Shown here: piece by piece, positions 1 through 8,790 of the stretch | How positions within the stretch are numbered: the stretch's first letter is position 1 | How the letters are laid out: each line of letters begins with the position of its first letter | Origin: Bacteroidales bacterium | Lineage (GTDB): Bacteria; Bacteroidota; Bacteroidia; Bacteroidales; UBA932 | Length of the DNA: 36,072 nt | NCBI GenBank assembly: GCA_017458265.1 | Contig: JAFTFV010000004.1 | Span: 1 to 36,072 of the forward strand | Direction: 5' to 3' | Notes under the pieces: generated by a model | What the model was told of the DNA's origin: nothing | Seen by the model: only the letters and a program-made list of their open reading frames with translations | Database searches by the model: none | Made by a program: the position numbers and the translations under genes

Positions 1-117
1 AAGTGGAAAAACAACGCGAAATCCGGGCGATGGAGCCCGGACTCGGCGACCAAACAGTATAAAACGACGAGTTTGATGCGTCAGCAACAAGGGATGGCTC
101 CCGCACGACTCAAATAA
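1..117 (+). CDS. possible 3' end of a truncated gene
   Basis: Frame 1 is open from the window edge to a TAA at 115-117 (38 codons), rich in Lys, Arg, Gln and Ser. It would stop 6 nt before the stop of the converging WbqC gene, which fits the tight packing here. No family is recognisable. A second frame is also open for 25 codons, and a hairpin (TCCGGGC at 22-28, GCCCGGA at 35-41) lies inside, so this could instead be non-coding or repeat DNA. The upstream flank is needed to decide. Confidence 0.25.
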   Translation, partial: KWKNNAKSGRWSPDSATKQYKTTSLMRQQQGMAPARLK

Positions 118-123
118 AAAACA

Positions 124-759
124 TTAAACGACAATCCCTAAGTAAGTGAGGCTTGCGGGGCCTTCGTTGAAGAGGAGGTCGAGGATGGAGAGGTGGGGGG
201 TGAAGCCGTGGTGGCGGTCCCGGAAGACCTGGTACCAGGGCTTGACCGGGATTTCCGGGATTGGTTGTTTGGGATGGATGGAGTAGCGGAAGTCATCGGC
301 AATGGCGCCCGGGACGATGAAATCGGCAGTGGGGGAGAGTACGGTCTGGATTCCGGCCTTGGCGGCGCACCATTTTGTGAGGCTTAGGTTGAAGTCCCAG
401 AGTAAGGGCTCTCCTGATTCCAGGAGGGAGAAGAGCTCGTCCCGGTAATACTCGAAGAAGGCCGATGTGTCGTAGGCCGTGGAGAGTGCGCGTTCAGTGC
501 GCAGCACCCAGGGTGTGCTGTAGTCGATGCGGACTTCGCGGATTGGGATGGTCCCGGAGTGTAGAACTGGTACCTGGAGCATCTGCGGCCCGTCTCCGGC
601 AAGGATGTAGCAGCGGTTGCGGTAGCTCTGCTTCTGATAGTTCTCACATGCTTCAATGAGTACCTGTGACGGCAAAACCCTGTCCGGGGACAGGGTCATG
701 TCGCGTGCAAGGAGTGCAAAGTACTCTGCCGGCGGGAAATATGCCGTTGAAAGAAGCAC
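124..759 (-). CDS. WbqC-like family protein
   Basis: A 211-residue protein matching the WbqC-like family: the N-terminus contains the family-typical stretch STAYFPPAEYFALL, followed by conserved segments around CENYQKQSYRNR and the aromatic-rich IDYSTPWVLRTERALSTAYDTSAFFEYYRDE. The biochemical role of the family is not established; members occur in O-antigen clusters and widely in Bacteroidota. There is no signal peptide or membrane segment, so it is probably cytoplasmic. The gene is last in the gpmI-lpxD-lpxC-lpxA-wbqC operon, starting 1 nt after the lpxA stop, which ties it loosely to envelope glycolipid synthesis. Family assignment is confident; function is not. Confidence 0.85.
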   Translation of the reverse strand: MLLSTAYFPPAEYFALLARDMTLSPDRVLPSQVLIEACENYQKQSYRNRCYILAGDGPQMLQVPVLHSGTIPIREVRIDYSTPWVLRTERALSTAYDTSAFFEYYRDELFSLLESGEPLLWDFNLSLTKWCAAKAGIQTVLSPTADFIVPGAIADDFRYSIHPKQPIPEIPVKPWYQVFRDRHHGFTPHLSILDLLFNEGPASLTYLGIVV

Positions 760-760
760 T

Positions 761-1558
761 CTATCTTCCGGGCTTGGGCTTGGGAACTATTCCGCGGCTG
801 GACTTGCGGATGAAACCAAGGATGTTGTCCCTGATTTCGGTTGCTGGGAAGTTGGCCTCGATGTATTCTACGGCCTGGGAAACATTCATTCCCTGGAAGT
901 AGATGGCATCGTAGATGCTCTTGATCTCGTTTACCTGTTCTTCGGTGAATCCACGCCTGAGTAGTCCGGTACGGTTCACTCCTTCGAAGCAGATGGGCTC
1001 GCGGCCTGCGAGAACATACGGAGGTACGTCCTTCATGATTTTGGTGACGGCGGCAACGAAGGCGTGTGTTCCCACCCTGGAGAACTGGTGCGAACCGCAC
1101 TTTCCTCCTACAATGCCCCAGTCTTCCACGTCTGTCTCACCGGCAAGGCCGACGAAACTTACTATGATGCAGTGGTTGCCGATGCAGCAGTCATGGGCGA
1201 TATGTGCATAGGACATGATAAGAGTGTCGCTTCCCACCTTTGTGGTACCTTTGCCGCTGGCTTTGGTGCCGCGGTTGATGGTGGCGCATTCGCGGATGTT
1301 CACTCTGTCACCAATCTCCACCCAGCTTTCCTCTCCTTCGAATTTGAGGTCCTGGGGAATGGCGCCCACGACGGCGCCGGGAAATACGGTGCAGTCCTTT
1401 CCCATTCTGACATGATTGTAAACGGTGGCTCCGTTGAGGATTTTGCAGCCGTCGCCGATTTCCACGTTGTCATCGACAAAGGCGAAGGGGCCGATTTCCA
1501 CATTATCTCCCAGCTTTGCTCCGGGATTTACACAGGCTAAGGGGTGAATTTTGTTCAT
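761..1558 (-). CDS. lpxA: UDP-N-acetylglucosamine O-acyltransferase LpxA
   Basis: This 265-residue enzyme catalyses the first lipid A step: transfer of 3-hydroxyacyl from ACP to the 3-OH of UDP-GlcNAc in the cytoplasm. The N-terminal two thirds are hexapeptide repeats (I-G-D-N-V, V-E-I-G-D type) forming a left-handed beta helix. His122 in IAHDC corresponds to the catalytic His125 of E. coli, and MKDVPPYVLAGREP is the conserved C-terminal motif. Length fits the family (about 255-265). The ATG overlaps the lpxC stop as ATGA (1555-1558), indicating translational coupling. It lies between lpxC and wbqC in one leftward operon. Confidence 0.97.
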   Translation of the reverse strand: MNKIHPLACVNPGAKLGDNVEIGPFAFVDDNVEIGDGCKILNGATVYNHVRMGKDCTVFPGAVVGAIPQDLKFEGEESWVEIGDRVNIRECATINRGTKASGKGTTKVGSDTLIMSYAHIAHDCCIGNHCIIVSFVGLAGETDVEDWGIVGGKCGSHQFSRVGTHAFVAAVTKIMKDVPPYVLAGREPICFEGVNRTGLLRRGFTEEQVNEIKSIYDAIYFQGMNVSQAVEYIEANFPATEIRDNILGFIRKSSRGIVPKPKPGR

Positions 1559-2478
1559 TTGGTCAGGTCTTTAAGCAGGGCCCTGAGGGCCTTTGCGGCT
1601 TTTGTGTTAATGGAATGGCCAGGTTTGTACGCGCTTATATGGGCGTTGAGATAGCCTCCGGCAAGACGGAGGTCTCCCAACAGGTCCAGCAATTTGTGGC
1701 GGCCGCACTCATCGGGGAAGTGCAGCTGCAGGTTGTTCAGGTATCCCTCTGAGGTGATGCTTATGTCGGGACGGTTGAACAGACGTGCGATGGTGCCGAT
1801 CTGTTCGGGGGTCACTGCCTTCTCAACGACGACGATGGCGTTATCCACGTCACCGCCCTTTATGAGGTTGTTTCTGAAGAGGTGCTCTATTTCATGGAAG
1901 AAGCAGAATGTACGGCATACACCTATTTCTCCGGCGTAGTCCACGGTGGGGTCCCAGTGAGCGCTCTGCACGCCAAGTACGCGGGAGCCGAAATCTACGG
2001 TAATATCGGCAGAAGGACCGGAGGCGGGCTCGATCTTTACCCAGCTGCCGGTGTTTTCGTCCTTGATCTCTACGGTTTCAGGAATGTCGATATACTTCCT
2101 TGGAACGCCCTGGTTTTTGAGACCGTCCTTCATGATGGCCTCAATGTAGAGCCTTGCACTGCCGTCCAGGATGGGAACTTCGATGTTGTCCAGCTCAACA
2201 GTTGCATTGTCTACGCCAAGGCCGGTAAGGGCGCTCATGATATGTTCTATCGTTACGGCAATAGCCTCGTTCTTGGAGATAGTGGTGCTTCTTGCCGTAT
2301 TTGAGACGTTCTCTGCAAAGGCTTCGATGACAGGACGGTCCTTCAAGTCTGTCCTGATGAACCTGATGCCCTGGTCTGCCGGAGCCGGCATTACTTTCAT
2401 GTGGGCATAAGTACCCGTGTGGAGTCCCTTGCCTTCGAAATAATAAGCTTTCTTGAGTGTATGCTGGTTCTTCTGCAT
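1555..2478 (-). CDS. lpxC: UDP-3-O-acyl-N-acetylglucosamine deacetylase LpxC (no FabZ domain)
   Basis: LpxC is the zinc-dependent deacetylase that commits UDP-acyl-GlcNAc to lipid A. This 307-residue protein has the expected metal and catalytic residues: His79 (TIEHIMSALTGLG), His261 and Asp265 (DECGRHKLLDLLGDL) and His288 (PGHSINTK). The 27-residue spacing between the last two His matches E. coli His238/His265. Many Bacteroidota encode an LpxC-FabZ fusion of about 460 residues. Here the protein stops right after the LpxC domain and lpxA follows at once, so FabZ must be encoded elsewhere. The start overlaps the lpxD stop by 1 nt (TGATG), implying coupled translation. Confidence 0.97.
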   Translation of the reverse strand: MQKNQHTLKKAYYFEGKGLHTGTYAHMKVMPAPADQGIRFIRTDLKDRPVIEAFAENVSNTARSTTISKNEAIAVTIEHIMSALTGLGVDNATVELDNIEVPILDGSARLYIEAIMKDGLKNQGVPRKYIDIPETVEIKDENTGSWVKIEPASGPSADITVDFGSRVLGVQSAHWDPTVDYAGEIGVCRTFCFFHEIEHLFRNNLIKGGDVDNAIVVVEKAVTPEQIGTIARLFNRPDISITSEGYLNNLQLHFPDECGRHKLLDLLGDLRLAGGYLNAHISAYKPGHSINTKAAKALRALLKDLTK

Positions 2479-3470
2479 CAGTCGTTTGCCGATTGTTTAA
2501 ACTTGGCGTATGCCTTCATGTATTGCTTCACGGGGATGGTAGGGGAGCCCACAAGCACTTCACCTTCCTTGCGGATGTTGCCGATGACGCCGCCCTGCGC
2601 ACAGATTGTAGTGTGGTCGGCAATTTTGAGATGTCCGGCAATGCCCACCTGACCTGCCAGGATGCAGTACTTTCCAATCTGGGTGGAACCGGCGATTCCG
2701 GTCTGAGCCGCCATTACCGTATGGTCTCCCACTATGACGTTGTGCGCAATCTGGCAGAGGTTGTCTATCCTTACACCGTTGCCGATGATGGTAGACTCCA
2801 TCTGTGCTCTGTCTACAGTAGTATTGGAGCCAATCTCCACATCATTGCCGATAATGACATTTCCAAGGTGCTCGATCTTTTCCCAGCTGCCGTCCGGCCT
2901 TGGCGCATTTCCGAAGCCGTCTGAGCCAATGATGCAGCCGGCGTGAAGAATTACATTGTCACCGATAACCGTTCCGGGGTAAATCACGACTCCTGGATAG
3001 ATGATGCAGTTTTTGCCGATGGTCACATCCTCGCCGATGTTGTTGTGTCCGTGAATGACCGTATTGTCACCGATTCTGGTTCGTTTCCCGATGAATACGA
3101 ACGGCCCCACCCATACTTTCCTGCCAAGCTTCGCGCTGAATGGAGAGCACCAGGAGAGGCAGCTGCGGTGCCTCTTTGCCTTCTTGCTCAGTTTTGATGT
3201 GTATTTCAGAAGGTCTGCAATGGCGCTGTATGCGTTCTCTACCCTTACCATAGTGGGTGAAACAGGCTCCTTGGGCTCGAAGTTCTTGTCCACGATGAGG
3301 ATTGAAGCCTTGCTCGTATAGACGTAAGGCTCGTATTTGGGATTTGCAAAGAAACTCAGCGTGCCCGGCTTCCCATGCTCAATCTTGGAAAACTTGGTGG
3401 CACGGGCGTTTTCATCGCCCTCTACAGTGCCGTTAAGCAGCTGTGCAAGAAACTTGGCAGTATATTCCAT
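2478..3470 (-). CDS. lpxD: UDP-3-O-(3-hydroxyacyl)glucosamine N-acyltransferase LpxD
   Basis: This 330-residue enzyme adds the N-linked hydroxyacyl chain in lipid A synthesis. An N-terminal uridine-binding domain (about residues 1-100) is followed by hexapeptide repeats forming a beta helix. Catalytic His243 sits in [12 protein letters not shown] (His239 in E. coli), and the motif GSDGFGNAP near residue 183 is typical of the family. A short C-terminal helix ([13 protein letters not shown]) ends the protein. The gene begins 1 nt after the gpmI stop and its own stop overlaps lpxC. Length and motifs are normal. Confidence 0.97.
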   Translation of the reverse strand: MEYTAKFLAQLLNGTVEGDENARATKFSKIEHGKPGTLSFFANPKYEPYVYTSKASILIVDKNFEPKEPVSPTMVRVENAYSAIADLLKYTSKLSKKAKRHRSCLSWCSPFSAKLGRKVWVGPFVFIGKRTRIGDNTVIHGHNNIGEDVTIGKNCIIYPGVVIYPGTVIGDNVILHAGCIIGSDGFGNAPRPDGSWEKIEHLGNVIIGNDVEIGSNTTVDRAQMESTIIGNGVRIDNLCQIAHNVIVGDHTVMAAQTGIAGSTQIGKYCILAGQVGIAGHLKIADHTTICAQGGVIGNIRKEGEVLVGSPTIPVKQYMKAYAKFKQSAND

Positions 3471-3471
3471 A

Positions 3472-4992
3472 TCAGATCAGCGGCTCTGCCGTCATTGCGG
3501 CGGGTTGAGGAATGCCCATCAGCTTGAGGATGGTAGGAGCGACGTTGCACAGGGCACCGTCCTTTACGGTCTTTACCTCTTTTCCTGCGTTGATTACCAC
3601 AAACTGTACGGTGTTGAGGGAGTGTGCAGTATTGGGGGTGCCGTCTGCATTCACTGCAAAGTCGGCATTGCCGTGGTCTGCGGTGAGAAGAACCACATAA
3701 TCCTTTGCGATGGCCTCGTCGACAACCTTCTTTACAAGATTGTCGATGCAGGTGACGGCCTGGGTGATGGAGTTGTAAACTCCGGTGTGGCCCACCATGT
3801 CTCCGTTTGCGAAGTTGAGGATGATCATGTCCTGCTTTCCGGTGCGGATTTCAGCGATGAGCTTTTCTGCAACCTCGGGGGCGCTCATCTGGGGAAGAAG
3901 GTCGTATGTGGGAACCTTGGGAGAGTTCACCAGGATGCGGTCTTCGTTTTCGAAGACGGTTTCGCGTCCGCCGTTGAAGAAGAAGGTTACGTGTGCGTAT
4001 TTCTCAGTCTCTGCTATGCGGAGCTGGTGCTTCCCGGCCTTGGAAACCGTTTCACCAAGGGTGTCCTGTACGAGTTCCTTGTCAAAGAGGATATGTACTC
4101 CTGTGAAGGAGGCATCGTAGGGAGTGAGGCAGCAGTAGTAGAGTGGAATGGTGTGCATTCCTTCCTCGGGCATGTCCTTCTGGGTGAGGACAGAGGTGAG
4201 TTCGCGGGCGCGGTCGTTGCGGAAGTTGTAGAAGATGATGGCATCGCCTTCTTCAATCTTTGCAACCGGCTTGCCGTTTTCGGTGACCACGATGGGCTTG
4301 ATGAACTCGTCGGTAACGTCGGCATCGTAGCTGGCCTGGATGCCGGCCTGGGCGCTTTCGAATGCTGCACCCTTGCCTTCTACAAGAAGGTCATAGGCTT
4401 CCTTTACCCGGTTCCATCTCTTGTCACGGTCCATGGCGTAGAAACGGCCGCATACTGATGCAACCTTACCGGTGGTTTCAGCCATTTTCTCCTCGAGTTC
4501 CTTTACGAAGCCCAGTCCGCTGCGGGGATCTGTGTCACGGCCGTCCATGAATGCGTGGACATAGACCTTGTCAAGGCCTTCTTCCTTTGCAACTCGGAGG
4601 AATTCGTATACATGGTCAAGGGAACTGTGAACGCCGCCATGGGATGTAAGGCCCATGAGGTGGAGCTTCTTTCCGGATTTCTTTACATAATCGTATGCTG
4701 CCTTGATTTCGGCATTCTCAAGAAGTTTGTGTTCACGGCAGGCAATATTGATTTTCACGAGGTCCTGATATACCACGCGGCCTGCACCAAGGTTCATGTG
4801 ACCAACCTCGGAGTTGCCCATCTGGCCGTCGGGGAGACCTACGTACTCTCCGCAGGCCTGGAGATGGCCGTAAGGATATTTTTCGCGGAGGGCGTCAATG
4901 TTGGGTGTTCCCTTGGTCCATATTGCGTTGGAGTAGTCGTGGCGTCCTTCGCCCCAACCATCCAGAATCATAAGCAGTACTTTTCTGTTCAT
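3472..4992 (-). CDS. gpmI: 2,3-bisphosphoglycerate-independent phosphoglycerate mutase
   Basis: Interconverts 3- and 2-phosphoglycerate in glycolysis using two Mn ions and a phosphoserine intermediate. With ATG at 4990-4992 it is 506 residues, the normal size. The metal ligand Asp11 is in MILDGWGEG and catalytic Ser61 in [15 protein letters not shown]; the second metal cluster is [10 protein letters not shown]. An in-frame TTG at 5014-5016 would add 8 residues, but it lies inside the -7 promoter element (5014-5021), so the ATG is preferred. It leads the operon that continues into lpxD, lpxC, lpxA and wbqC. Confidence 0.96.
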   Translation of the reverse strand: MNRKVLLMILDGWGEGRHDYSNAIWTKGTPNIDALREKYPYGHLQACGEYVGLPDGQMGNSEVGHMNLGAGRVVYQDLVKINIACREHKLLENAEIKAAYDYVKKSGKKLHLMGLTSHGGVHSSLDHVYEFLRVAKEEGLDKVYVHAFMDGRDTDPRSGLGFVKELEEKMAETTGKVASVCGRFYAMDRDKRWNRVKEAYDLLVEGKGAAFESAQAGIQASYDADVTDEFIKPIVVTENGKPVAKIEEGDAIIFYNFRNDRARELTSVLTQKDMPEEGMHTIPLYYCCLTPYDASFTGVHILFDKELVQDTLGETVSKAGKHQLRIAETEKYAHVTFFFNGGRETVFENEDRILVNSPKVPTYDLLPQMSAPEVAEKLIAEIRTGKQDMIILNFANGDMVGHTGVYNSITQAVTCIDNLVKKVVDEAIAKDYVVLLTADHGNADFAVNADGTPNTAHSLNTVQFVVINAGKEVKTVKDGALCNVAPTILKLMGIPQPAAMTAEPLI

Positions 4993-5013
4993 ATATATAG
5001 GTCTAAAATCATA

Positions 5014-5021
5014 CAAATTTA
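5014..5021 (-). promoter_or_regulatory. -7 element of the gpmI-lpx operon promoter
   Basis: TAAATTTG on the minus strand matches the Bacteroidota -7 consensus TAnnTTTG. Transcription would begin near 5007, giving a leader of about 15 nt before the gpmI ATG. No good -33 TTTG is seen at the expected distance. The element sits at the 3' end of tilS. Confidence 0.55.
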
Positions 5022-6125
5022 ATCATTTTTTATGGAAATCCGAAGTATGCGTTCCGTGGCTGCCGTAACGCGTACCGAATGGTCTATGCAGAAGCCGGCT
5101 ACAGCAAGGACGTGGCTTGGGTCTTTCTTGCTCTTTATGAGAAGTATAGCGTGTTTATCCTCAATGTTGAAGTGATGGTCCGTGAACCAGTCCTGGAGCT
5201 TTTTCTTTCCCGGGGCGCCAAGCGGCCTTATCCAGTCTCCCTGCTCCCAGTGTCCTTCAATATACTCGCCGGCTTTGTCTGCGTCCATGATGAGCATACC
5301 CTTTGGCTGGATGACTGGACTTGAACCATCCCATTCTTCTTCTTGAACGGTGTAGGAGTTTGTGGAGGCATACCCTCCTGAAACCTTCGGACCTTCGGTC
5401 CTCGTCCCTCCCACTGCCTCCGGCAGCGGGCCCCTCCCGTTCATGAAGCCACGGGCGGCTACAGTTTCCGGAGGGTATGCCTCCACAAACTCTGAGAACC
5501 TTTTCATGTCGCCGTTAAAAGTCTGGATGAAGGAGGGATTGATTTCCTTGAAGACAGGGAAGACCAGGTTGCGGATTTTGTTCCTTTTGTACTCGTTTTC
5601 CGCATTGGTGTGGTCTTCTCTCCACTGAAGCCCGTGCTCTTTCGCAAAGGCTTCGATATCCTCCCTTGTCATATCCAGAAGGGGACGGCGGAGGGGGATA
5701 TCGGCATAGTCGGGGTCCGGGATGAAGCCTTCTTTTTTCATGCCAATGATGCCTTTGAGCCCTGTTCCCCTCAGGAGGTTGAGGATGAGGGTTTCGGCGT
5801 TGTCGTTGGCGTTGTGGGCTACTGCAACCGCTTCATAGCCGTGCTCTTTGCAGAGTTCTCCGAACCAGCGGTAGCGGAGCTGGCGGGCGGCCATTTCAGT
5901 GCTGATCTTTTCAGAAGCGGCATGCCCGAGCGTGTCAAAATGCCGTACGTGGCACTCTATGCCGTATTTTGAGGCCCATCCGCGGACGAAGGCTTCATCG
6001 GCATCGGATTCTTCGCCCCTGAGATGGAAGTTGCAGTGTGCAATTGCGAAAGGCCCGCCCTCGAGGCGGACCTTTTCTACGAGGCACATGGAGTCTATGC
6101 CTCCGCTTACTGCAACCAGTAGCAT
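5019..6125 (-). CDS. tilS: tRNA(Ile)-lysidine synthase TilS, with an inserted palindromic element
   Basis: TilS converts C34 of tRNA-Ile(CAU) to lysidine using ATP and lysine, so it is normally essential. The PP-loop SGGIDS is at residues 7-12, followed by [15 protein letters not shown] and [20 protein letters not shown]. The C-terminal TilS domain includes [10 protein letters not shown] and [12 protein letters not shown]. The N-terminus is short: the ATG is directly ahead of the first beta strand and an in-frame TAG at 6129-6131, which is also the stop of the upstream gene, blocks extension. Residues 212 to about 257 come from a 137-bp inverted-repeat element placed in the linker between the two domains. 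It follows DUF3078 with a 3-nt gap in the same frame. Confidence 0.93.
   Translation of the reverse strand: MLLVAVSGGIDSMCLVEKVRLEGGPFAIAHCNFHLRGEESDADEAFVRGWASKYGIECHVRHFDTLGHAASEKISTEMAARQLRYRWFGELCKEHGYEAVAVAHNANDNAETLILNLLRGTGLKGIIGMKKEGFIPDPDYADIPLRRPLLDMTREDIEAFAKEHGLQWREDHTNAENEYKRNKIRNLVFPVFKEINPSFIQTFNGDMKRFSEFVEAYPPETVAARGFMNGRGPLPEAVGGTRTEGPKVSGGYASTNSYTVQEEEWDGSSPVIQPKGMLIMDADKAGEYIEGHWEQGDWIRPLGAPGKKKLQDWFTDHHFNIEDKHAILLIKSKKDPSHVLAVAGFCIDHSVRVTAATERILRISIKND
5356..5492. repeat. palindromic element inserted in frame in tilS
   Basis: A 29-bp left arm (5356-5384) and a 29-bp right arm (5464-5492) are inverted copies with a single mismatch, enclosing 79 bp. The interior holds smaller hairpins: GGACC/GGTCC around 5389-5401 and CTGCC/GGCAG around 5414-5426. 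Read in the tilS frame the right arm gives [10 protein letters not shown] and the left arm [10 protein letters not shown], with no stop between. This resembles protein-embedded palindromic elements such as the Rickettsia palindromic elements. No second copy of the arms was seen in this window. Confidence 0.9.
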
Positions 6126-6128
6126 AAA

Positions 6129-7166
6129 CTACCTTTTGTGTGAAATCGTATAGGTGAAGCCGAACTCCAGGAATTCCTTGAACTGGATGCCCTTTGCGTC
6201 CGGTGTCCCGTCCTTGTCAGTATCCTTTACTTTCACGAGCGGGTCGTAAATCATATTGGTGGATACGGTGAGGGCAAAGAACTTGGCAAGCTTCCAGAAT
6301 ACCTTGTTGTCCCAGGTGACACGGGGCTCAACCTTGGGTGTAAGGTAGTTGTAGAACAGGGCGAGCTGGGTGGTGTATGTGAAGTTGTCGTTGATCACCC
6401 ATGAGGCGTCGGCCTTTACCTGGGCACCGAACTCGAAACGTGCGGGTTTCCATGCGGTTGCTTTGCCGTCTGAGTCGGTGTCTGTTACTTCCATGCCGTA
6501 TTTGTCACGAAGGGTTTCGTTGGACACGATGACGACACCGCCGGTGAGAGGGGCAACGTTCAGTGAGAACCAAGGCTTGGGTGTCCACAGGAGACCGAGA
6601 CCCAGGTTGATGTATGCCGGGGAGAAGAGGCCGGACTGTATGGTCCTGGCGTTGAGCCAGTCCTGAACAGTGGGCTCTGTTTCACCGTCGGATGAAGGGG
6701 TGCCATACTTGAAGTTGTCGCCGAACTGGGTTTTGAAGTCGAAGTTGGCGGAATAAGACAGGTGGCGGATAGGAGTCTCATAGCCCCACTTTGACTCGAA
6801 GTAGATGCGGTCCTTGTTCTTTTGGTAGATGGGCTTGTCGGCAGAGTAGAGGGTGCCGTAGTCAAGCTGGAGACGGTTGTTCCATATCATCTTGTCCTTG
6901 GCGTAGTTGGCGCTTGCGTCAATATTGCCTGCAAGGGTAATGGTGTTGTAACCGCCGGCTGCCCACTGGGAGAGGTAGGTCTGGCCGAAGTTGATGTTGG
7001 TCTGGATGGTGTTTGTCCAGTATGTGGGCTTGGGTGCCGCTACCGGCACTTCTTCTGCCTGGCTCAGGGCTGCGGCGGCCTCGGCCGCTGCGCTCTGTGC
7101 GTCCTGTGCGTATGCTGCGAATGCGCCCGCAAGGGCAATTGCTATGAATGTGAATGCTTTTTTCAT
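6129..7166 (-). CDS. DUF3078 family exported protein
   Basis: Starting at the ATG ending at 7166, the 345-residue product begins MKKAFTFIAIALAGAFAAYAQ, a clear signal peptide. The mature part carries the DUF3078 signature (TYWTNTIQTNINFGQTYLSQWAAGG) and then alternating aromatic strands such as NNRLQLDYGTLY and WGYETPIRHLSYSANFDF. It ends EFGFTYTISHKR, consistent with an outer-membrane beta-barrel-like fold. The function of the family is unknown. It lies 2 nt after the proS stop and 3 nt before tilS, so the three are probably cotranscribed. A 20-residue upstream extension reaching into proS is unlikely because the signal peptide would be internal. Confidence 0.88.
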   Translation of the reverse strand: MKKAFTFIAIALAGAFAAYAQDAQSAAAEAAAALSQAEEVPVAAPKPTYWTNTIQTNINFGQTYLSQWAAGGYNTITLAGNIDASANYAKDKMIWNNRLQLDYGTLYSADKPIYQKNKDRIYFESKWGYETPIRHLSYSANFDFKTQFGDNFKYGTPSSDGETEPTVQDWLNARTIQSGLFSPAYINLGLGLLWTPKPWFSLNVAPLTGGVVIVSNETLRDKYGMEVTDTDSDGKATAWKPARFEFGAQVKADASWVINDNFTYTTQLALFYNYLTPKVEPRVTWDNKVFWKLAKFFALTVSTNMIYDPLVKVKDTDKDGTPDAKGIQFKEFLEFGFTYTISHKR

Positions 7167-7168
7167 GA

Positions 7169-8647
7169 TTAATATGATCTTGCAAATAATACTCTCTGGT
7201 GTGAAGGCCTGCCGGTGTAGATGCATTTGCCTTCTTCAATGCAAACTGCGCTGTCTACGGGAATGCAGCGGATTGTGGCCTTGGTCTCTTCCTGGATCTT
7301 TGCCTCAGTTTCTGCGGTGCCGTCCCAGTGGCAGAGGAGGAAGCCGCCCTTCTCGATTTCTTCCTTGAACTCTTCCCATGTGTCAACCTTGCGGATGGAG
7401 GCGTCACGGAATGCGAGGGCCTTGTTGTAGATGGTCTTCTGGATGTCGTCAAGAAGGTCGATGATGCGGTCTTCAAGGCCTTCGAGGGGCTCGGAAATCT
7501 TTTCGAGGGTATCCCTGCGGGCAACCTCTACGGTGCCGTTCTGGAGATCGCGGGGTCCCATTGCAAGACGCACCGGAACGCCCTTGAGTTCCCATTCGGC
7601 GAACTTGAAACCGGGGCGGAGGGTGTCCCTGTCGTCGATTTCAACGCTGTGTCCCTTTGCCTCGAGGGCTTTCTTGAGCTCGTACATCTTGTCAAGTACG
7701 GCGTTATGCTCTTCATCGCTCTTGTAGATGGGGACCATGACAACCTGTATAGGGGCCAGTGCGGGAGGGAGGACCAGGCCGTTGTCGTCTCCGTGTGCCA
7801 TTATGAGTGCGCCCATCAGGCGGGTGGAAACGCCCCAAGAAGTTGCCCAGACGTATTCGTCCTTGCCTTCCTTGTTGGTGAAGGTGACGTCGAAGCTCTT
7901 TGCGAAGTTCTGTCCGAGGAAGTGGGAAGTACCGGCCTGGAGGGCTTTGCCGTCCTGCATCATGGCCTCGATGGTCATGGTGTCAAGGGCGCCGGCGAAA
8001 CGTTCGCCCGGGCTCTTGTGGCCCACCACCACAGGAAGTGCCATGACTTCACGGGCAAAACGGGCATAGACGTCTACCATGCGCTGCTTCTCCTCTTCTG
8101 CCTCCTGTGCCGTAGCATGTGCTGTATGGCCTTCCTGCCAGAGGAATTCAGCGGTGCGGAGGAAGAGGCGGGTCCTCATTTCCCAGCGAACCACGTTGCA
8201 CCACTGGTTGCAGAGTACGGGAAGGTCTCTCCAGGAGTGAATCCAGTTCTTGTATGTGTTCCAAATGATGGTTTCCGATGTGGGGCGTACGATAAGTTCT
8301 TCCTCGAGCTTTGCGGAAGGGTCCACGACGATGCCGTTGCCGTTGGGATCGTTCATGAGCCTGTGGTGGGTGACCACGGCGCATTCTTTTGCAAAACCGG
8401 CAACATGTTCTGCCTCACGGGAGAAGAAGCTCTTGGGGATGAAGAGGGGGAAATATGCGTTTTTGACTCCTGTCTCCTTGAACATTCCGTCAAGGATGCT
8501 CTGCATCTTTTCCCAAATTGCATATCCGTAAGGCTTTATGACCATGCAGCCGCGCACTGCAGACTGCTCGGCCAAATCGGCCTTTACAACCAGGTCATTG
8601 TACCACTGGGAGTAGTTGTCTGACCTCTTGGTTACCTCTTTTGCCAT
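7169..8647 (-). CDS. proS: prolyl-tRNA synthetase, archaeal/eukaryotic type
   Basis: Charges tRNA-Pro. The ATG at 8645-8647 gives 492 residues, the size of the short archaeal/eukaryotic ProRS found in Bacteroidota, without the bacterial editing insertion. Class II synthetase motifs are visible: [17 protein letters not shown], then [20 protein letters not shown] (motif 2), and the C-terminal half of the core around [19 protein letters not shown]. The protein ends FARSY; a C-terminal Tyr is typical of this ProRS type. A longer in-frame ORF exists upstream but lies in the AT-rich leader. It heads the proS-DUF3078-tilS unit. Confidence 0.97.
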   Translation of the reverse strand: MAKEVTKRSDNYSQWYNDLVVKADLAEQSAVRGCMVIKPYGYAIWEKMQSILDGMFKETGVKNAYFPLFIPKSFFSREAEHVAGFAKECAVVTHHRLMNDPNGNGIVVDPSAKLEEELIVRPTSETIIWNTYKNWIHSWRDLPVLCNQWCNVVRWEMRTRLFLRTAEFLWQEGHTAHATAQEAEEEKQRMVDVYARFAREVMALPVVVGHKSPGERFAGALDTMTIEAMMQDGKALQAGTSHFLGQNFAKSFDVTFTNKEGKDEYVWATSWGVSTRLMGALIMAHGDDNGLVLPPALAPIQVVMVPIYKSDEEHNAVLDKMYELKKALEAKGHSVEIDDRDTLRPGFKFAEWELKGVPVRLAMGPRDLQNGTVEVARRDTLEKISEPLEGLEDRIIDLLDDIQKTIYNKALAFRDASIRKVDTWEEFKEEIEKGGFLLCHWDGTAETEAKIQEETKATIRCIPVDSAVCIEEGKCIYTGRPSHQRVLFARSY

Positions 8648-8749
8648 ATTCTGTTTGCTTTTTTTTTGAATTTGCGTTAATATTGTATCCCGAAAAATGA
8701 AATGCAGGTACAGAACTTGCATAAATGTTTATGCCGGGATTTTCCGGCA

Positions 8750-8757
8750 CAAATATA
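8750..8757 (-). promoter_or_regulatory. -7 element of the proS promoter
   Basis: TATATTTG on the minus strand matches the TAnnTTTG consensus and would start transcription near 8743, about 100 nt before the proS ATG. A small hairpin (TGCCGG 8732-8737, CCGGCA 8744-8749) overlaps the predicted start of the transcript. No clear -33 element was found. Confidence 0.5.
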
Positions 8758-8775
8758 CGGATTTTATTGCAATTT

Positions 8776-8782
8776 AAGGAGG
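8776..8782 (+). promoter_or_regulatory. strong Shine-Dalgarno site of the aromatic-rich lipoprotein gene
   Basis: AAGGAGG lies 8 nt before the ATG at 8791. A full Shine-Dalgarno match is unusual among the genes here, which mostly have none, and it fixes the start at 8791 rather than an upstream ATG at 8725. Confidence 0.7.
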
Positions 8783-8790
8783 ATCTGACA

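Noticed and set aside
3337-4458. 373-codon ORF on the plus strand opposite gpmI
   Set aside because: Antisense shadow of gpmI caused by its codon bias; no signal, no family resemblance.
7328-8623. 431-codon plus-strand ORF opposite proS
   Set aside because: Antisense shadow; proS is unmistakable on the other strand.
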